A stretch of 64,000 nucleotides of DNA from NCBI RefSeq assembly GCF_048060095.1, contig NZ_JBLUOA010000006.1, positions 58,182-122,181 on the forward strand. Reading direction: 5' to 3'. The notes below the pieces were generated by a model, which was not told the DNA's origin, did not search any database, and saw only the letters and a list, made by a program, of their open reading frames with translations. The position numbers and the translations under genes were made by a program. The stretch comes from JBLUOA01 sp048060095 (GTDB lineage Bacteria; Pseudomonadota; Alphaproteobacteria; Rhodobacterales; Rhodobacteraceae). Positions 8,848-17,624 of the stretch are shown here, one piece after another. The number at the start of each line of letters is the position of its first letter. Position 1 is the first letter of the stretch.

Positions 8848-11586
8848 ATGATGACCGGGAAACGCATCAGCGGCGTTCTGTTCGCACTCGTTTGCCTTGC
8901 GATGCCACGGCCCGCATCGGCAGAGCTTTTGTCGCTGAATTTCCTGCCACCGGACCTGCCCGCCAGCAACCTGTGCGGAATACAAGTGGCGGATGCAGAC
9001 CCCGCATCCAGCGAAGAAAACGAAGGGGGCGACGGACGACAAGACCTGACTGAAGAGGATCGGCTGGATTTCCTGTCGCGCGATATCAACAGCCTGACCC
9101 GCCAAAACCCGGACGCGTGGTTTGACTTCATCGCTGGCCTGATCACCTACCGGGCAGAACTTGACCCCGAGTTTGCCGGCGCCGAAGAAGCCTTCGCGCG
9201 GATCAACCTATATGTCGCGGCCGAGCGGTTTGACGAATTGCAGCAAACCGAAACCGTCGAAAACCTGCGATTTCAGGCCGATACGCTCACGAACAATCAA
9301 AAGGTAAAACTGGCACATTACTACCTGTCCGGGGTCGGCGTCGCACAAGACCGAGACCTCGCGCTGGAACTTATTGTTAGCGCCGCGCTGGAAGGTAACG
9401 CGAACGCCCTGCTGGACATCGTGCGGATGCAGCTATCCGGCGAAGAGATGACGGATTGGTCCCTATCAGCCGAGCAGACAGCGACGATGGCCTATGGCGG
9501 CGTGATCGGCAAACTCAACGCCGGTATCTGCAATCGCGCCGAACGTCTGGCGCGGGAATACACCGACGGCGACATCCTTTCGCCCAACCCTGATCTTGCC
9601 TACGCGTGGCGAAAATTCGCGGCGGATATGGGCGGCAAGGATGCCGCGTGGCGCGTCGTTGAACACCAGTTGAACTCCGTGTCCCCCGAAAAGGATTACG
9701 AGGAACTGCAGCGCTATCTGAACATCGCTATCGGTGATTTTCGGGACATCGGCAGCGCTGACGTTCATCGGTTGATCGACCAAGGCGCACGTTCAGAGGC
9801 TGATGTCAAAAACGTCCTAGGCCATTATCCCAGCCCCTCTCCGTCGTTGCAAAGGCGATCCGCCGTACCATTTCTGGAACTGGACCTCGACCTTGAAACC
9901 GGCGACCAAGCCACCGACAGCCCCTATCTGCAATACCTGCGCGAAATCGCAGCCATCCCCGACGCGCCCGGCCTGATCTACACCCGGCTGGCAAAGGAAC
10001 TGCTGCTGTTGAAAGGCGCGTGGGAAGGGGCTGCCGAAGCGGTCCCCATCCTCGAACAAGCCGTCGAACTGGGCGAACCCGAAGCAATGGCCATTCTTGC
10101 CGAAATTCTGCTGCGCGACGTGGATGATCCGGCCATCGCCAAACGGGCGGAACAATTGCTGATTGATTCCGTGTCGCTTCACGGGCACGCGCCATCGATG
10201 AATAGGCTGACTAACCTCTATCGCTGCCAGATGCCCAACGCCCCCTTGCTGGCCGAGGCGAACTATTGGGCCGACACCTATGGGGCGACCGATCTTGCGC
10301 CGATCAGAATGCCCGCAACCGATCTGGCCCGGATCGACGCAACGCTAGAGCCCGAAGCCGTCGCAAAAATCCAGAGCTTAGCCCTTCTCGGCCATGGCAG
10401 TTCAGCCGCGAACCTGCTGCAATTGATGCAATCTGACCTTATGGTGTCGGACCAGACCCTTCGGTTTTGGGCAGAGCGCGTAGGTCGCAGCGACCGGGCG
10501 CTCGAAGATTTCGTGCGTCAGGAATTCGAACTCGCCCTGACCAGCGAACAGCGCCAGAAAGCGGTAGAGATTTTCCGGCGCGCCTACCTTCACATCGGCC
10601 CGGCGATTACGCTCGATCTGGCGGTCGCGTTGGTGAAACATGCCGGGCGCGATCCGGTGGTCAGCGCGGAAATCCAGCAACTTCTGTATGACGCCGGCCA
10701 ACGTGGCGAAGGGGCCGCAATCCGTCTGCTGAGCCGTCTGACCAAATCGGAAGGGATCATCACCTACGGCGTGTTCAGCGACGCAATCGAAACGCGCGGC
10801 GACTTTCTGGCCTTCATGTTCGCCGCCCCGTTCATCACCGATGAGGAGTTCGATGACTACATGAAGCGCGCCGTTTCGATCATGAACTGCACCTCTAAAG
10901 ACATTGCAGAACTGACCGATGCCTACGTCCTGCGCGGCCGCGCGGACGAAGCGACCCATTGGACAAAAATCGGGCTGACAATCGAAGAAGGCCATATTCT
11001 TTCGCGGCTGGGGATCAACGAAGTGCACCGCGCCTATTTCGGCACCGGCGCGCCGGAGGCGTTTGAACCGAACGACACCGCCCCTGCCGATCTGGCCACC
11101 CTGCAACGGGCTTACCTGCTGGCCTCAAACCCAAACGCCCGTGCGTATGATCCTGAGGGTGCGGCAGGCCACCTCGTCTCCCTGCTTAGCCAATCGGACA
11201 GCTCCGTTCTGTCGTGGGCGCTTGATAAGTATCGAAGCGCCCGCCGCCCCGTGCAGCGTGGCGTCGAGGCGCAGCTTGATATTCCAGCGGTCTATGAACA
11301 GGTCGCAAATTCCGGCGACAGCCGGGCGATGTTTGAATACGGAATGCACTTGCGTACGCAGGCAGAGGGGGCGACGGACTTGGCTCAATCGACCGACTGG
11401 CTGCGACAAGCGGCAGAATCCGGTCTAAGTCAGGCGATGGTCGAATATGCCTATGCAATCGGCTTTGGTCTTGGCCAGACCCCTGATCCAAAGCTGGCGG
11501 TCATCTGGCTGCAAAAAGCCGACGGCCTGAACGCGCCCGACGCGCGGGGGCTGCTCGACATCTTCAACGCGATGACCCGTGAATGA
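8848..11586 (+). CDS. algK: AlgK-like TPR/Sel1 repeat periplasmic protein
   Basis: A 912-residue repeat protein, about twice the length of Pseudomonas AlgK (475), the scaffold that links the periplasmic alginate complex to the outer-membrane porin. Sel1/TPR-type helices are clear near residues 150-200 (KVKLAHYYLSGVGVAQDRDLA) and at the C-terminus (AMFEYGMHLRTQ, then AMVEYAYAIGFGLGQ). The precursor has an ordinary signal peptide ending in ASA (about residue 25) and no lipobox cysteine, whereas Pseudomonas AlgK is a lipoprotein. I chose ATG 8848 because GAAGGA at 8837-8842 lies five bases upstream, inside the end of algX. It is coupled to algL by a 4-base ATGA overlap. Assignment as AlgK is by repeat type and context. 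Confidence 0.6.
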   Translation: MMTGKRISGVLFALVCLAMPRPASAELLSLNFLPPDLPASNLCGIQVADADPASSEENEGGDGRQDLTEEDRLDFLSRDINSLTRQNPDAWFDFIAGLITYRAELDPEFAGAEEAFARINLYVAAERFDELQQTETVENLRFQADTLTNNQKVKLAHYYLSGVGVAQDRDLALELIVSAALEGNANALLDIVRMQLSGEEMTDWSLSAEQTATMAYGGVIGKLNAGICNRAERLAREYTDGDILSPNPDLAYAWRKFAADMGGKDAAWRVVEHQLNSVSPEKDYEELQRYLNIAIGDFRDIGSADVHRLIDQGARSEADVKNVLGHYPSPSPSLQRRSAVPFLELDLDLETGDQATDSPYLQYLREIAAIPDAPGLIYTRLAKELLLLKGAWEGAAEAVPILEQAVELGEPEAMAILAEILLRDVDDPAIAKRAEQLLIDSVSLHGHAPSMNRLTNLYRCQMPNAPLLAEANYWADTYGATDLAPIRMPATDLARIDATLEPEAVAKIQSLALLGHGSSAANLLQLMQSDLMVSDQTLRFWAERVGRSDRALEDFVRQEFELALTSEQRQKAVEIFRRAYLHIGPAITLDLAVALVKHAGRDPVVSAEIQQLLYDAGQRGEGAAIRLLSRLTKSEGIITYGVFSDAIETRGDFLAFMFAAPFITDEEFDDYMKRAVSIMNCTSKDIAELTDAYVLRGRADEATHWTKIGLTIEEGHILSRLGINEVHRAYFGTGAPEAFEPNDTAPADLATLQRAYLLASNPNARAYDPEGAAGHLVSLLSQSDSSVLSWALDKYRSARRPVQRGVEAQLDIPAVYEQVANSGDSRAMFEYGMHLRTQAEGATDLAQSTDWLRQAAESGLSQAMVEYAYAIGFGLGQTPDPKLAVIWLQKADGLNAPDARGLLDIFNAMTRE

Positions 11587-12617
11587 AACCCCGCACCCTC
11601 AGACCCATCGCAATATGGTCCGCCGCCATCCTGTTTCTGTATTGCAGCCCCTCTGCCGTGCACGCCGAAGACCGCTGTGCGCCTGAAACCCCGCCGATCA
11701 TCTCGCTGTCCTATGTCAGCCGCTATTCCGACGACGACGGCAGCAGCAGCGTCTTGGACCCGCTCCGCGAGGCAGAGGCCGAGGCTGCGCTCGCGCCGCT
11801 CGACCAGTTCATCGTCGACCTCGCGGTGCTGACTGATCGGCTATACACCGGCACCGTCAGCGACCGCGAAGCCACCTCGACCTGCATCCTTGAACAGCTT
11901 GCCCACTGGGCCAGCGCAGATGCGCTTTCGGACCTTGGCACCGAAACGGTCGAATTGACAATCGGCGCGAGGTTGGCGGCGTTTGGCATGATCCTCTGGC
12001 AAACCTCACCCTATGCGCCCGCCGACCCAAACCGCGATGTTATCCTTGATTGGTTGGGGCGGCGCATGGACGCGCAGATGGCATTTTGGGAAACCGCCCA
12101 TGAAGGCGCGCAAACCGGAAATCTGCGGGCGTGGGCTGGCCTTGCCGCGGCGGCGTATTCCCTTCAGGCGGACAGTCCAGAAAAACGGGATTGGGCGGTC
12201 AAATCTGTTGAGGCGGTTTTATGCACAGCATCGCCAGACGGAAGCCTGCCGCAAGAAATGTCGCGCGGAAAATACGCCCTGCATTACCAACTTCACGCAA
12301 TCGCGCCGCTGGTCTCCGCGACCCTTCTGCTGGAACGGCAAAGGGTGCCAATCAGCGATAGCTGCAACGGCGCCCTGCACCGCGTCGTCGACTTCGCAGT
12401 GTCCGATCTGTCGGACGGCAAACAAACCCAAGCCATCACCGGCACCGAACAAAACCTGTTCGACGGCACCGATACGTTGATGAACTTCCAACTGGCGTGG
12501 ATCGAGCCTTATCTGCTACTGCGAAGCAGCGAAGCACTTGAAGACCTCGCAACGAATTTCCGCCCCCTGACCTACTCAAAACTCGGGGGCAATCAGACGG
12601 AGCTTTGGCAGCGGTAG
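11583..12617 (+). CDS. algL: AlgL-like polysaccharide lyase family 5 protein, active site altered
   Basis: Homologue of periplasmic mannuronate lyase AlgL (344 residues here, 367 in P. aeruginosa), which clears misdirected alginate. It has a signal peptide to about residue 28 (VHA). The (alpha/alpha) toroid segments DWAVKSVE (203-210), LPQEMSRGKYALHY (222-235) and the C-terminal LAWIEPYLLL align well with AlgL. The catalytic NNHSYW motif is replaced by GNLRAW (179-184), removing the histidine proposed as catalytic, while the tyrosine of the second motif seems kept. Lyase activity is therefore questionable. It is the last gene of the operon. I am confident of the family and less so of any activity. 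Confidence 0.75.
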   Translation: MKPRTLRPIAIWSAAILFLYCSPSAVHAEDRCAPETPPIISLSYVSRYSDDDGSSSVLDPLREAEAEAALAPLDQFIVDLAVLTDRLYTGTVSDREATSTCILEQLAHWASADALSDLGTETVELTIGARLAAFGMILWQTSPYAPADPNRDVILDWLGRRMDAQMAFWETAHEGAQTGNLRAWAGLAAAAYSLQADSPEKRDWAVKSVEAVLCTASPDGSLPQEMSRGKYALHYQLHAIAPLVSATLLLERQRVPISDSCNGALHRVVDFAVSDLSDGKQTQAITGTEQNLFDGTDTLMNFQLAWIEPYLLLRSSEALEDLATNFRPLTYSKLGGNQTELWQR

Positions 12618-12650
12618 CCCGATAGGGCCACCCCTCCCCTGTCATTTCCT

Positions 12651-12788
12651 TCACTCCGACGCGCCGATTTCTTTATAATTACGCATAACCTCGGCGTGCG
12701 GTTCGATCACACCCCACTGGCCCGCCGCGAATTCGATATCCAGCGCCTTGGCCCAAGCGGCTTGCGATGTAACCTCAGGATCTGTCGC
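12651..12788 (-). pseudogene. Orphan C-terminal gene remnant (copy A)
   Basis: An open stretch of 45 codons, closed upstream by TAA and without a start codon, that nonetheless reads like a real protein end: WAKALDIEFAAGQWGV, then HAEVMRNYKEIGASE and a TGA. It shares 17 of 27 residues and evident DNA similarity with a second remnant at 60506-60586. The HAxxMRxxKEIG block resembles the C-terminus of TAXI-type TRAP solute receptors (LHxGAxRYxKExG), but this identification is tentative. The 5' part of the gene is gone. Confidence 0.5.
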
Positions 12789-12847
12789 TTAAGCATGACA
12801 TTCTAAATAGCCGTCCCGGCCAACGCCTGTTGATGCGATCGCAGCGA

Positions 12848-13459
12848 TTACGTTGTATTCTTACCTAAAGATGGAACCTGCAAACCCCGATCTGGCCAAA
12901 TTTCCCGCGAATGGAGCATCAACTGAAGATAGCGACGCGTGTAGGCGAACGTTTCGTAGAAAAGCGACAACGGTGTAGGCCAAGGCGGGGTCAGCGCGGC
13001 TTCTGCCTCGCCGGCGTCAAAATGCAGAACTGCATCGTGCTTTTGCGCCAGGTGTTGCATGCGCTTGTTCTCTTTCAGGCAGAGCATGTGAATCGACTTG
13101 ATGTTGCGGTTCTGCGCTGCGGTGATAGCACGGTCGAATAATGCACCACCGATGCCCAACTCCTGCCATTCGGGTTCAACCAATAAAGCAATCTCGGCGG
13201 TCCGAGGCCATCTGTCCTTAACAACACGCAATTCAGCGATACCGTGCAATGTTTGATCGGGGAAAGCGCCAAAAGCCACGGTATCCGTCGACATCAGGCT
13301 TTCGACGTAGCTTTTCAGATACTCATCACTCACCGGGGCACCGAACCTGAGGCGGCGCGTTTGCAGGTCCATTCTTTGAAAGAAATCGACCATTGTTGCC
13401 TGGTCAGACTGCCACAATCGTCTGATATTGGGTCGGATATAGCCTGCTTCAGTTTCCAT
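12848..13459 (-). CDS. GNAT-family N-acetyltransferase
   Basis: A 203-residue acetyltransferase-fold protein. The acetyl-CoA-binding motif A is visible as ALLVEPEWQELGIGGALFDRA (about residues 93-113, with the Q-x-x-G-I-G-x-x-L loop), preceded by a HGIAELRVV strand. The N-terminal substrate region (IRRLWQSDQATMVDFFQRMD) matches GNATs that occur fused or next to acyl-CoA synthetases, but the substrate cannot be told. I use ATG 13459 (METEAGY); a longer frame to 13609 exists without a good initiation signal. It stands alone, converging on the algL end and reading in the same direction as the ligase gene to its right. Confidence 0.75.
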   Translation of the reverse strand: METEAGYIRPNIRRLWQSDQATMVDFFQRMDLQTRRLRFGAPVSDEYLKSYVESLMSTDTVAFGAFPDQTLHGIAELRVVKDRWPRTAEIALLVEPEWQELGIGGALFDRAITAAQNRNIKSIHMLCLKENKRMQHLAQKHDAVLHFDAGEAEAALTPPWPTPLSLFYETFAYTRRYLQLMLHSREIWPDRGLQVPSLGKNTT

Positions 13460-13643
13460 GAACTCGGACCTTATTGCTAAAACAGCCGCGCTGGCGGCTA
13501 TCGTGGCCTCCCATATGATAGGTAATGCTGCGTCGCGGCATTTTCCAGTGGCATGGAGGGCAAAGGCAGGTTTTCGTTCAAAAGAATTCGATTCCCGAAC
13601 ATGGCCCATGCTGGGTTTCCGACATTGGATGGCCGGATGTCGC

Positions 13644-15131
13644 TCAAAGTAGATCAGCGAGTTTTAGCCTTTGGATTTTTCCCGACGGCCCCTTTGGCAG
13701 TTCCTTTAGAAAGTGCACACGCTCTGGCGCCTTGAATTTGCCAAGACGCTCTTTGCAAAGCGACAATAGATCCGCTTCCGCCAGAACGGAGCCATCGCGG
13801 ATAGCGACAGCCGCCTCGACCCGTTCGCCGTATTGCGTGCAGGGGCGAGCGAATGCGGCGGCCTCGATGATATCGTTGTGGCTATATAGAACTTCATCGA
13901 TTTCACGCGGGGCGATGTTCTCGCCGCCTTTGATGATCAGCTCTTTCAGGCGCCCGGTCACGAAGACATAGCCGTCGGCATCCATTCGCCCAAGGTCGCC
14001 GGTGCGCAGCCAGTCGCCAGCGAATGTCGCGGCTGTTGCATCGGGGTTGTGGAGGTATTCGTGCATAACATTTGGCCCGCGCACTGCGATTTCACCTTCG
14101 GACCCGCGGGGGGCTTCTGTCAGGTCAGCGGTCAATATCCGGATTTCATTCCCATACCCAACGCCGGGCGAGCCTATCTTGCGAACCCCCGGCGGCAATG
14201 GATTGGACAGGATTTGTGCCGCTGTTTCAGTCAGCCCCATCGTTTCGATAATCGGCACACCGAAGCGGGATTCAAACGCAGATTGCGTCTCAACCGCCAA
14301 AGCAGACGAGGCCGACCGCCCGAACCGGAGCCGCGCACGCGCGGCATCGCTTGGGTCTGAGGCACCATGCAACAGATGGCTGATGATCGTCGGCACGACC
14401 GAAAACCACGTCGCCTCGCCCTTATTGATCTGCTCCCAGAACTTGCCCGACGAAAAGCGCGAAACCATAGCCAGCGACCCACCCGAGACAAGCGCGCCCA
14501 TGACCGTCACGCAAAGACCGTTGATGTGATAGATCGGCAGAACGCAGAACCCCCGGTCGCGCGATCCCAATGCGTGCGCAACGGCGGTCGTCCATCCGCC
14601 CGCCAGCAAGCTGGCGTGGGTGTGCACAACACCTTTGGGTTTGCCCGTGGTGCCGGATGTATACATCAGCAGCGCATGATCGCCCGGAGTGATGTCGTGC
14701 AGCGGCGCTGGCGCTTCTAAATCGTCTGGGCGAATGGCCGCCACGTCGTTTGGTGCGATTTTGGCAAAGGCTTCGTTCTGCGAGGCATGAACAAAGGCGA
14801 ACCGCGCGCCCGAATGACCCAATGCGTAGGCAATCGCATCCGGTCCGGCGGCCAGGTTAATCATCGTCGCCCGAAATCCACCGTAGAGCGTGGCATAAAC
14901 CGCCACCAGGCCTTCGCGCCCGTTTGGTTGGATGATCGCGACGCTTTCACCCTTTTCAATGCCGAGCCCTGTCAGTCCTTCCGCGGTTCTGCGGGCTTCA
15001 TCGCGCAAATCGGACCAGCTTAGGGTTTCGCCGGTTTCAGGGAACACAACTGCAACCCCATCGCCCGCCGCGCGGGCATCAAGCCAGTCGCGGACCGTGC
15101 CGTTGGGGGGGGTTGCCGTTTCAAAGATCAC
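13644..15131 (-). CDS. sauT: AMP-forming acyl-CoA ligase (candidate sulfoacetate-CoA ligase)
   Basis: A member of the ANL superfamily (about 495 residues) that activates a carboxylic acid with ATP and CoA. Motifs: the P-loop YTSGTTGKPKGV (about 157-168), ETMGLTE in the middle, the hinge TGDLGRMDADGYVFVTGR (about 375-392) and the C-terminal lysine in PKGPSGKIQR. The GTG at 15131 overlaps the TGA of the dehydrogenase gene upstream (GTGA), a typical coupled start; ATG 15149 is the alternative. The neighbouring CoA-acylating aldehyde dehydrogenase suggests a two-step reduction of an acid to its aldehyde, as in the SauT/SauS pathway for sulfoacetate in Cupriavidus. The symbol is an inference from this pairing. 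Confidence 0.6.
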   Translation of the reverse strand: MIFETATPPNGTVRDWLDARAAGDGVAVVFPETGETLSWSDLRDEARRTAEGLTGLGIEKGESVAIIQPNGREGLVAVYATLYGGFRATMINLAAGPDAIAYALGHSGARFAFVHASQNEAFAKIAPNDVAAIRPDDLEAPAPLHDITPGDHALLMYTSGTTGKPKGVVHTHASLLAGGWTTAVAHALGSRDRGFCVLPIYHINGLCVTVMGALVSGGSLAMVSRFSSGKFWEQINKGEATWFSVVPTIISHLLHGASDPSDAARARLRFGRSASSALAVETQSAFESRFGVPIIETMGLTETAAQILSNPLPPGVRKIGSPGVGYGNEIRILTADLTEAPRGSEGEIAVRGPNVMHEYLHNPDATAATFAGDWLRTGDLGRMDADGYVFVTGRLKELIIKGGENIAPREIDEVLYSHNDIIEAAAFARPCTQYGERVEAAVAIRDGSVLAEADLLSLCKERLGKFKAPERVHFLKELPKGPSGKIQRLKLADLL

Positions 15132-16531
15132 TTGCCGACCTGCTGCCAATAGCCATCGAAGATGTCTTCAACAGAAGGTTCTCGGGCGGGGATTTCTCGC
15201 ACGATCTTGGTCGACTGGATAAAATGTTTCCAATGCAGGTTGTCGTCGATGGAATTACCACCCCAAGACCCGCAGCCCATCGAAAGGGAAAACGGCATCC
15301 CGTTGTTGAACGCGCCGCCCGTTGCAAAGGTGTGGGCCTGATTGACGATGACGCGGCTGGTTGGAATTACAGTGGCCAGCGTCATTGGGCGGCTGTCATC
15401 CTTGGTGTGGATACCGACCGAATGGCCCGCCCCTTGATGCAACTGCACCTCGCGCGTAGTGGCCACGGCATCATCAAAATCGCGCGCGCGATACACAGTC
15501 AGAACACGGCTGAGTTTTTCGCCCGACAGCGGAAACTCTGGCCCGATACCTTTGGTTTCCACGGCGATGAATTTTGTATCTGACGGCACGTCACCCGTAA
15601 GGCCCAATGCATCGATCAAGACATGGGCATCCTGGGCAATGGCGCGCGGGTTCAGATGCCCTTTCACCCAGAGGGAGCTGGTGATTTTCGTATCGTCCGT
15701 AATCAGAGCGCCGCCCGCCTTAGCAAGCTCTGCGGTGAATGCATCGTAGATTTCATCCACGACCACGATGGCGTTTTCCGATGAGCACGATGTGGCATTG
15801 TCAAAGGTCTTCGACGCCGCGATTTTTTGGGCGGCCGCAGAAAGATCGGCAGTTTCGTCCACAATCACGCAGACGTTGCCCGCGCCCACAGCCAGTGCAG
15901 GCGTGCCAGAGGTATAGGCACGCTTCACGTTGTTCTGGCTGCCTGTCACAACGATGAGGTCGGAAATCTCAAGCAACCGTTGCGTTTTTTCCTTTGACCC
16001 GCGTCCGGGGATCATCTGCACCAAATCATGGTCCAGCCCCAGCTTATCGAACTCGGCATGGATGTAGCCCAACAGCGCCTCGCAAGTGGGCACACCTTTG
16101 GGCGACGGTGACACAACAATTGCATTCCCGCATTTGAGCGCATTGATGATGTTGTTTGCTGGCGTTGCGCCGGGGTTGGTCGACGGGACCACAGCACCGA
16201 TTACCCCAATGGGGCGGGCGATTTCGGTGATGCCTGTTTCTTTATCGTCGCGGATCACGCCATAGGTCTTGGCGGTCGCGATGTCGCGCATCAGACCCAG
16301 CGTCTTGCGGTGGTTTTTGGTGATCTTGTCCGGCACGTTGCCAAGACCGGTCGTCTCGACCGCCAGCTCTGCCAGGTGACGGTTGCGGGCCGGTTCCATA
16401 ATCGCCCAAGCTGCGGCCTGAGCCGCGCGGTCATACAGCTCTTGAGATCCGCGTGCTTCGAATGCAGCTTGTGCTGCTCTCGCGCGGGAAACGATGGCGT
16501 CGACCTCGGCAACCGTGTCTGGGGCGTTCAT
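15128..16531 (-). CDS. sauS: CoA-acylating aldehyde dehydrogenase (candidate sulfoacetaldehyde dehydrogenase)
   Basis: A 467-residue aldehyde dehydrogenase of the EutE/AdhE-N/SauS type that interconverts an acyl-CoA and an aldehyde with NAD(P). The catalytic cysteine lies in TSCSSENA (about 242-249), with PIGVIGAVVPSTNPGATP and VVTGSQNNVKRAY typical of the acylating group. It precedes the acyl-CoA ligase with a 4-base coupling and lies downstream of the TTT transporter on the same strand. With the ligase it could turn sulfoacetate into sulfoacetaldehyde. Another carboxylate or aldehyde pair is possible, and no xsc (sulfoacetaldehyde acetyltransferase) gene lies in the window. The enzyme class is secure; the substrate is inferred. 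Confidence 0.7.
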   Translation of the reverse strand: MNAPDTVAEVDAIVSRARAAQAAFEARGSQELYDRAAQAAAWAIMEPARNRHLAELAVETTGLGNVPDKITKNHRKTLGLMRDIATAKTYGVIRDDKETGITEIARPIGVIGAVVPSTNPGATPANNIINALKCGNAIVVSPSPKGVPTCEALLGYIHAEFDKLGLDHDLVQMIPGRGSKEKTQRLLEISDLIVVTGSQNNVKRAYTSGTPALAVGAGNVCVIVDETADLSAAAQKIAASKTFDNATSCSSENAIVVVDEIYDAFTAELAKAGGALITDDTKITSSLWVKGHLNPRAIAQDAHVLIDALGLTGDVPSDTKFIAVETKGIGPEFPLSGEKLSRVLTVYRARDFDDAVATTREVQLHQGAGHSVGIHTKDDSRPMTLATVIPTSRVIVNQAHTFATGGAFNNGMPFSLSMGCGSWGGNSIDDNLHWKHFIQSTKIVREIPAREPSVEDIFDGYWQQVGK

Positions 16532-16552
16532 GGATAGTCCTCTTGGGCATAT

Positions 16553-16578
16553 GACGGAGCGCGCAGTGCCGCTCCGTC
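16553..16578 (-). terminator. Intercistronic hairpin between tctC and the dehydrogenase gene
   Basis: A perfect 9-bp inverted repeat (GACGGAGCG / CGCTCCGTC) around an 8-base loop. On the minus strand, where the genes read, no T-run follows, so it is more likely a processing or attenuating hairpin after tctC than a strong terminator. This would let transporter and enzyme mRNA levels differ. Confidence 0.5.
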
Positions 16579-16612
16579 CGTTTGTTTTAGCTGTCGCGTA
16601 TTGGTGTCGCGC

Positions 16613-17581
16613 TTAGAGGCCTGCCAAAAGCGCCTCAAGCGTTTCCTTACGCTGCGCCCACATCTCGATCACCTCGTCGCGGGTCATGATGTGCATTGGC
16701 GAACCGCCAGCGGTCATACGCTTTGCCACGCGTTCGTTTTCGAACATTGTAGGGACGACGGCAGCGAGATGATCGATAATCGCCTGATCTGTGCCCGCTG
16801 GCACCATCACACCACGGAAGTTTACGGATGCGTTGTCGATGTCATAGCCCTGTTCCATCATGGTCGGCACATCCTCAAGGAACTCATTGCGCTCAACGTC
16901 GAACACGCCAAGGATTTTTATAGTGCCCGCCTCACGTGCGCGGAACGCATCGGAGAGGTTGTTCACACCGCCCAGAACTTCGCCTGCGATCACTGCCCGC
17001 ATTGCACCGGCACCACCTGCGTTGTTGGGGATATAGGCAAGTTCCACGCCAGCGGCTTTTTCAAGCTGCAAGGCCGCGATGTGGTGGCCGACAAACAGGC
17101 CAGCGCCAGAGAACGTCAAACCGCCGGGGTTTTCGGTCGCATAGGCAATCACGTCTGCCATCGAATTGAATTCGCTATCTGCGGCAACAACGAACACAGC
17201 AGGATCAGCGCCCCAGTTGGCAATGGGTTCAAAGCTGTCGACTGAATACTCAACGCCGCCTTCAATGGACTGCGCGATGAAATGCGGCACGTTGTAAGCA
17301 CCCATTGTGTAGCCATCGGCTTCGGCCTGGGTTGCAAACCAGTTCCAGCCGACACGACCACCCGCGCCGGGCTTGTTCAGAATTGCGACGGGCATTTGCA
17401 GCGCGTCTTCGTTTCCTGCTGTCATGGTCACGATACGCGCCTGAAAGTCAGTAGCACCGCCAGCACCATAGCTGACCATCAACATGACCGGACGTTCGGG
17501 ATAACCACCATGACCATCGGCCATCGCCATTCCCGTCAATGCTGTCACGGCCAATGCCGCTCCTGCGATCCATTTTTTCAT
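16613..17581 (-). CDS. tctC: Tripartite tricarboxylate transporter solute-binding protein TctC
   Basis: Periplasmic receptor of a TTT-family secondary transporter, 322 residues, with a signal peptide ending at AMA (about residue 21). The mature start YPERPVMLMVSYGAGGATDFQAR and the segment NKPGAGGRVGWNWFA are characteristic of the Bug/TctC family, whose members bind carboxylated solutes. It lies downstream of tctB with about 43 bases between, and upstream of the acylating dehydrogenase. The likely ligand is the acid metabolised by the downstream enzymes, possibly sulfoacetate; this is inferred from linkage only. Confidence 0.88.
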   Translation of the reverse strand: MKKWIAGAALAVTALTGMAMADGHGGYPERPVMLMVSYGAGGATDFQARIVTMTAGNEDALQMPVAILNKPGAGGRVGWNWFATQAEADGYTMGAYNVPHFIAQSIEGGVEYSVDSFEPIANWGADPAVFVVAADSEFNSMADVIAYATENPGGLTFSGAGLFVGHHIAALQLEKAAGVELAYIPNNAGGAGAMRAVIAGEVLGGVNNLSDAFRAREAGTIKILGVFDVERNEFLEDVPTMMEQGYDIDNASVNFRGVMVPAGTDQAIIDHLAAVVPTMFENERVAKRMTAGGSPMHIMTRDEVIEMWAQRKETLEALLAGL

Positions 17582-17624
17582 TTTTCTCTCCCTTGGTTAG
17601 ACCCCAAAACTGCCTCCCGCAGCT

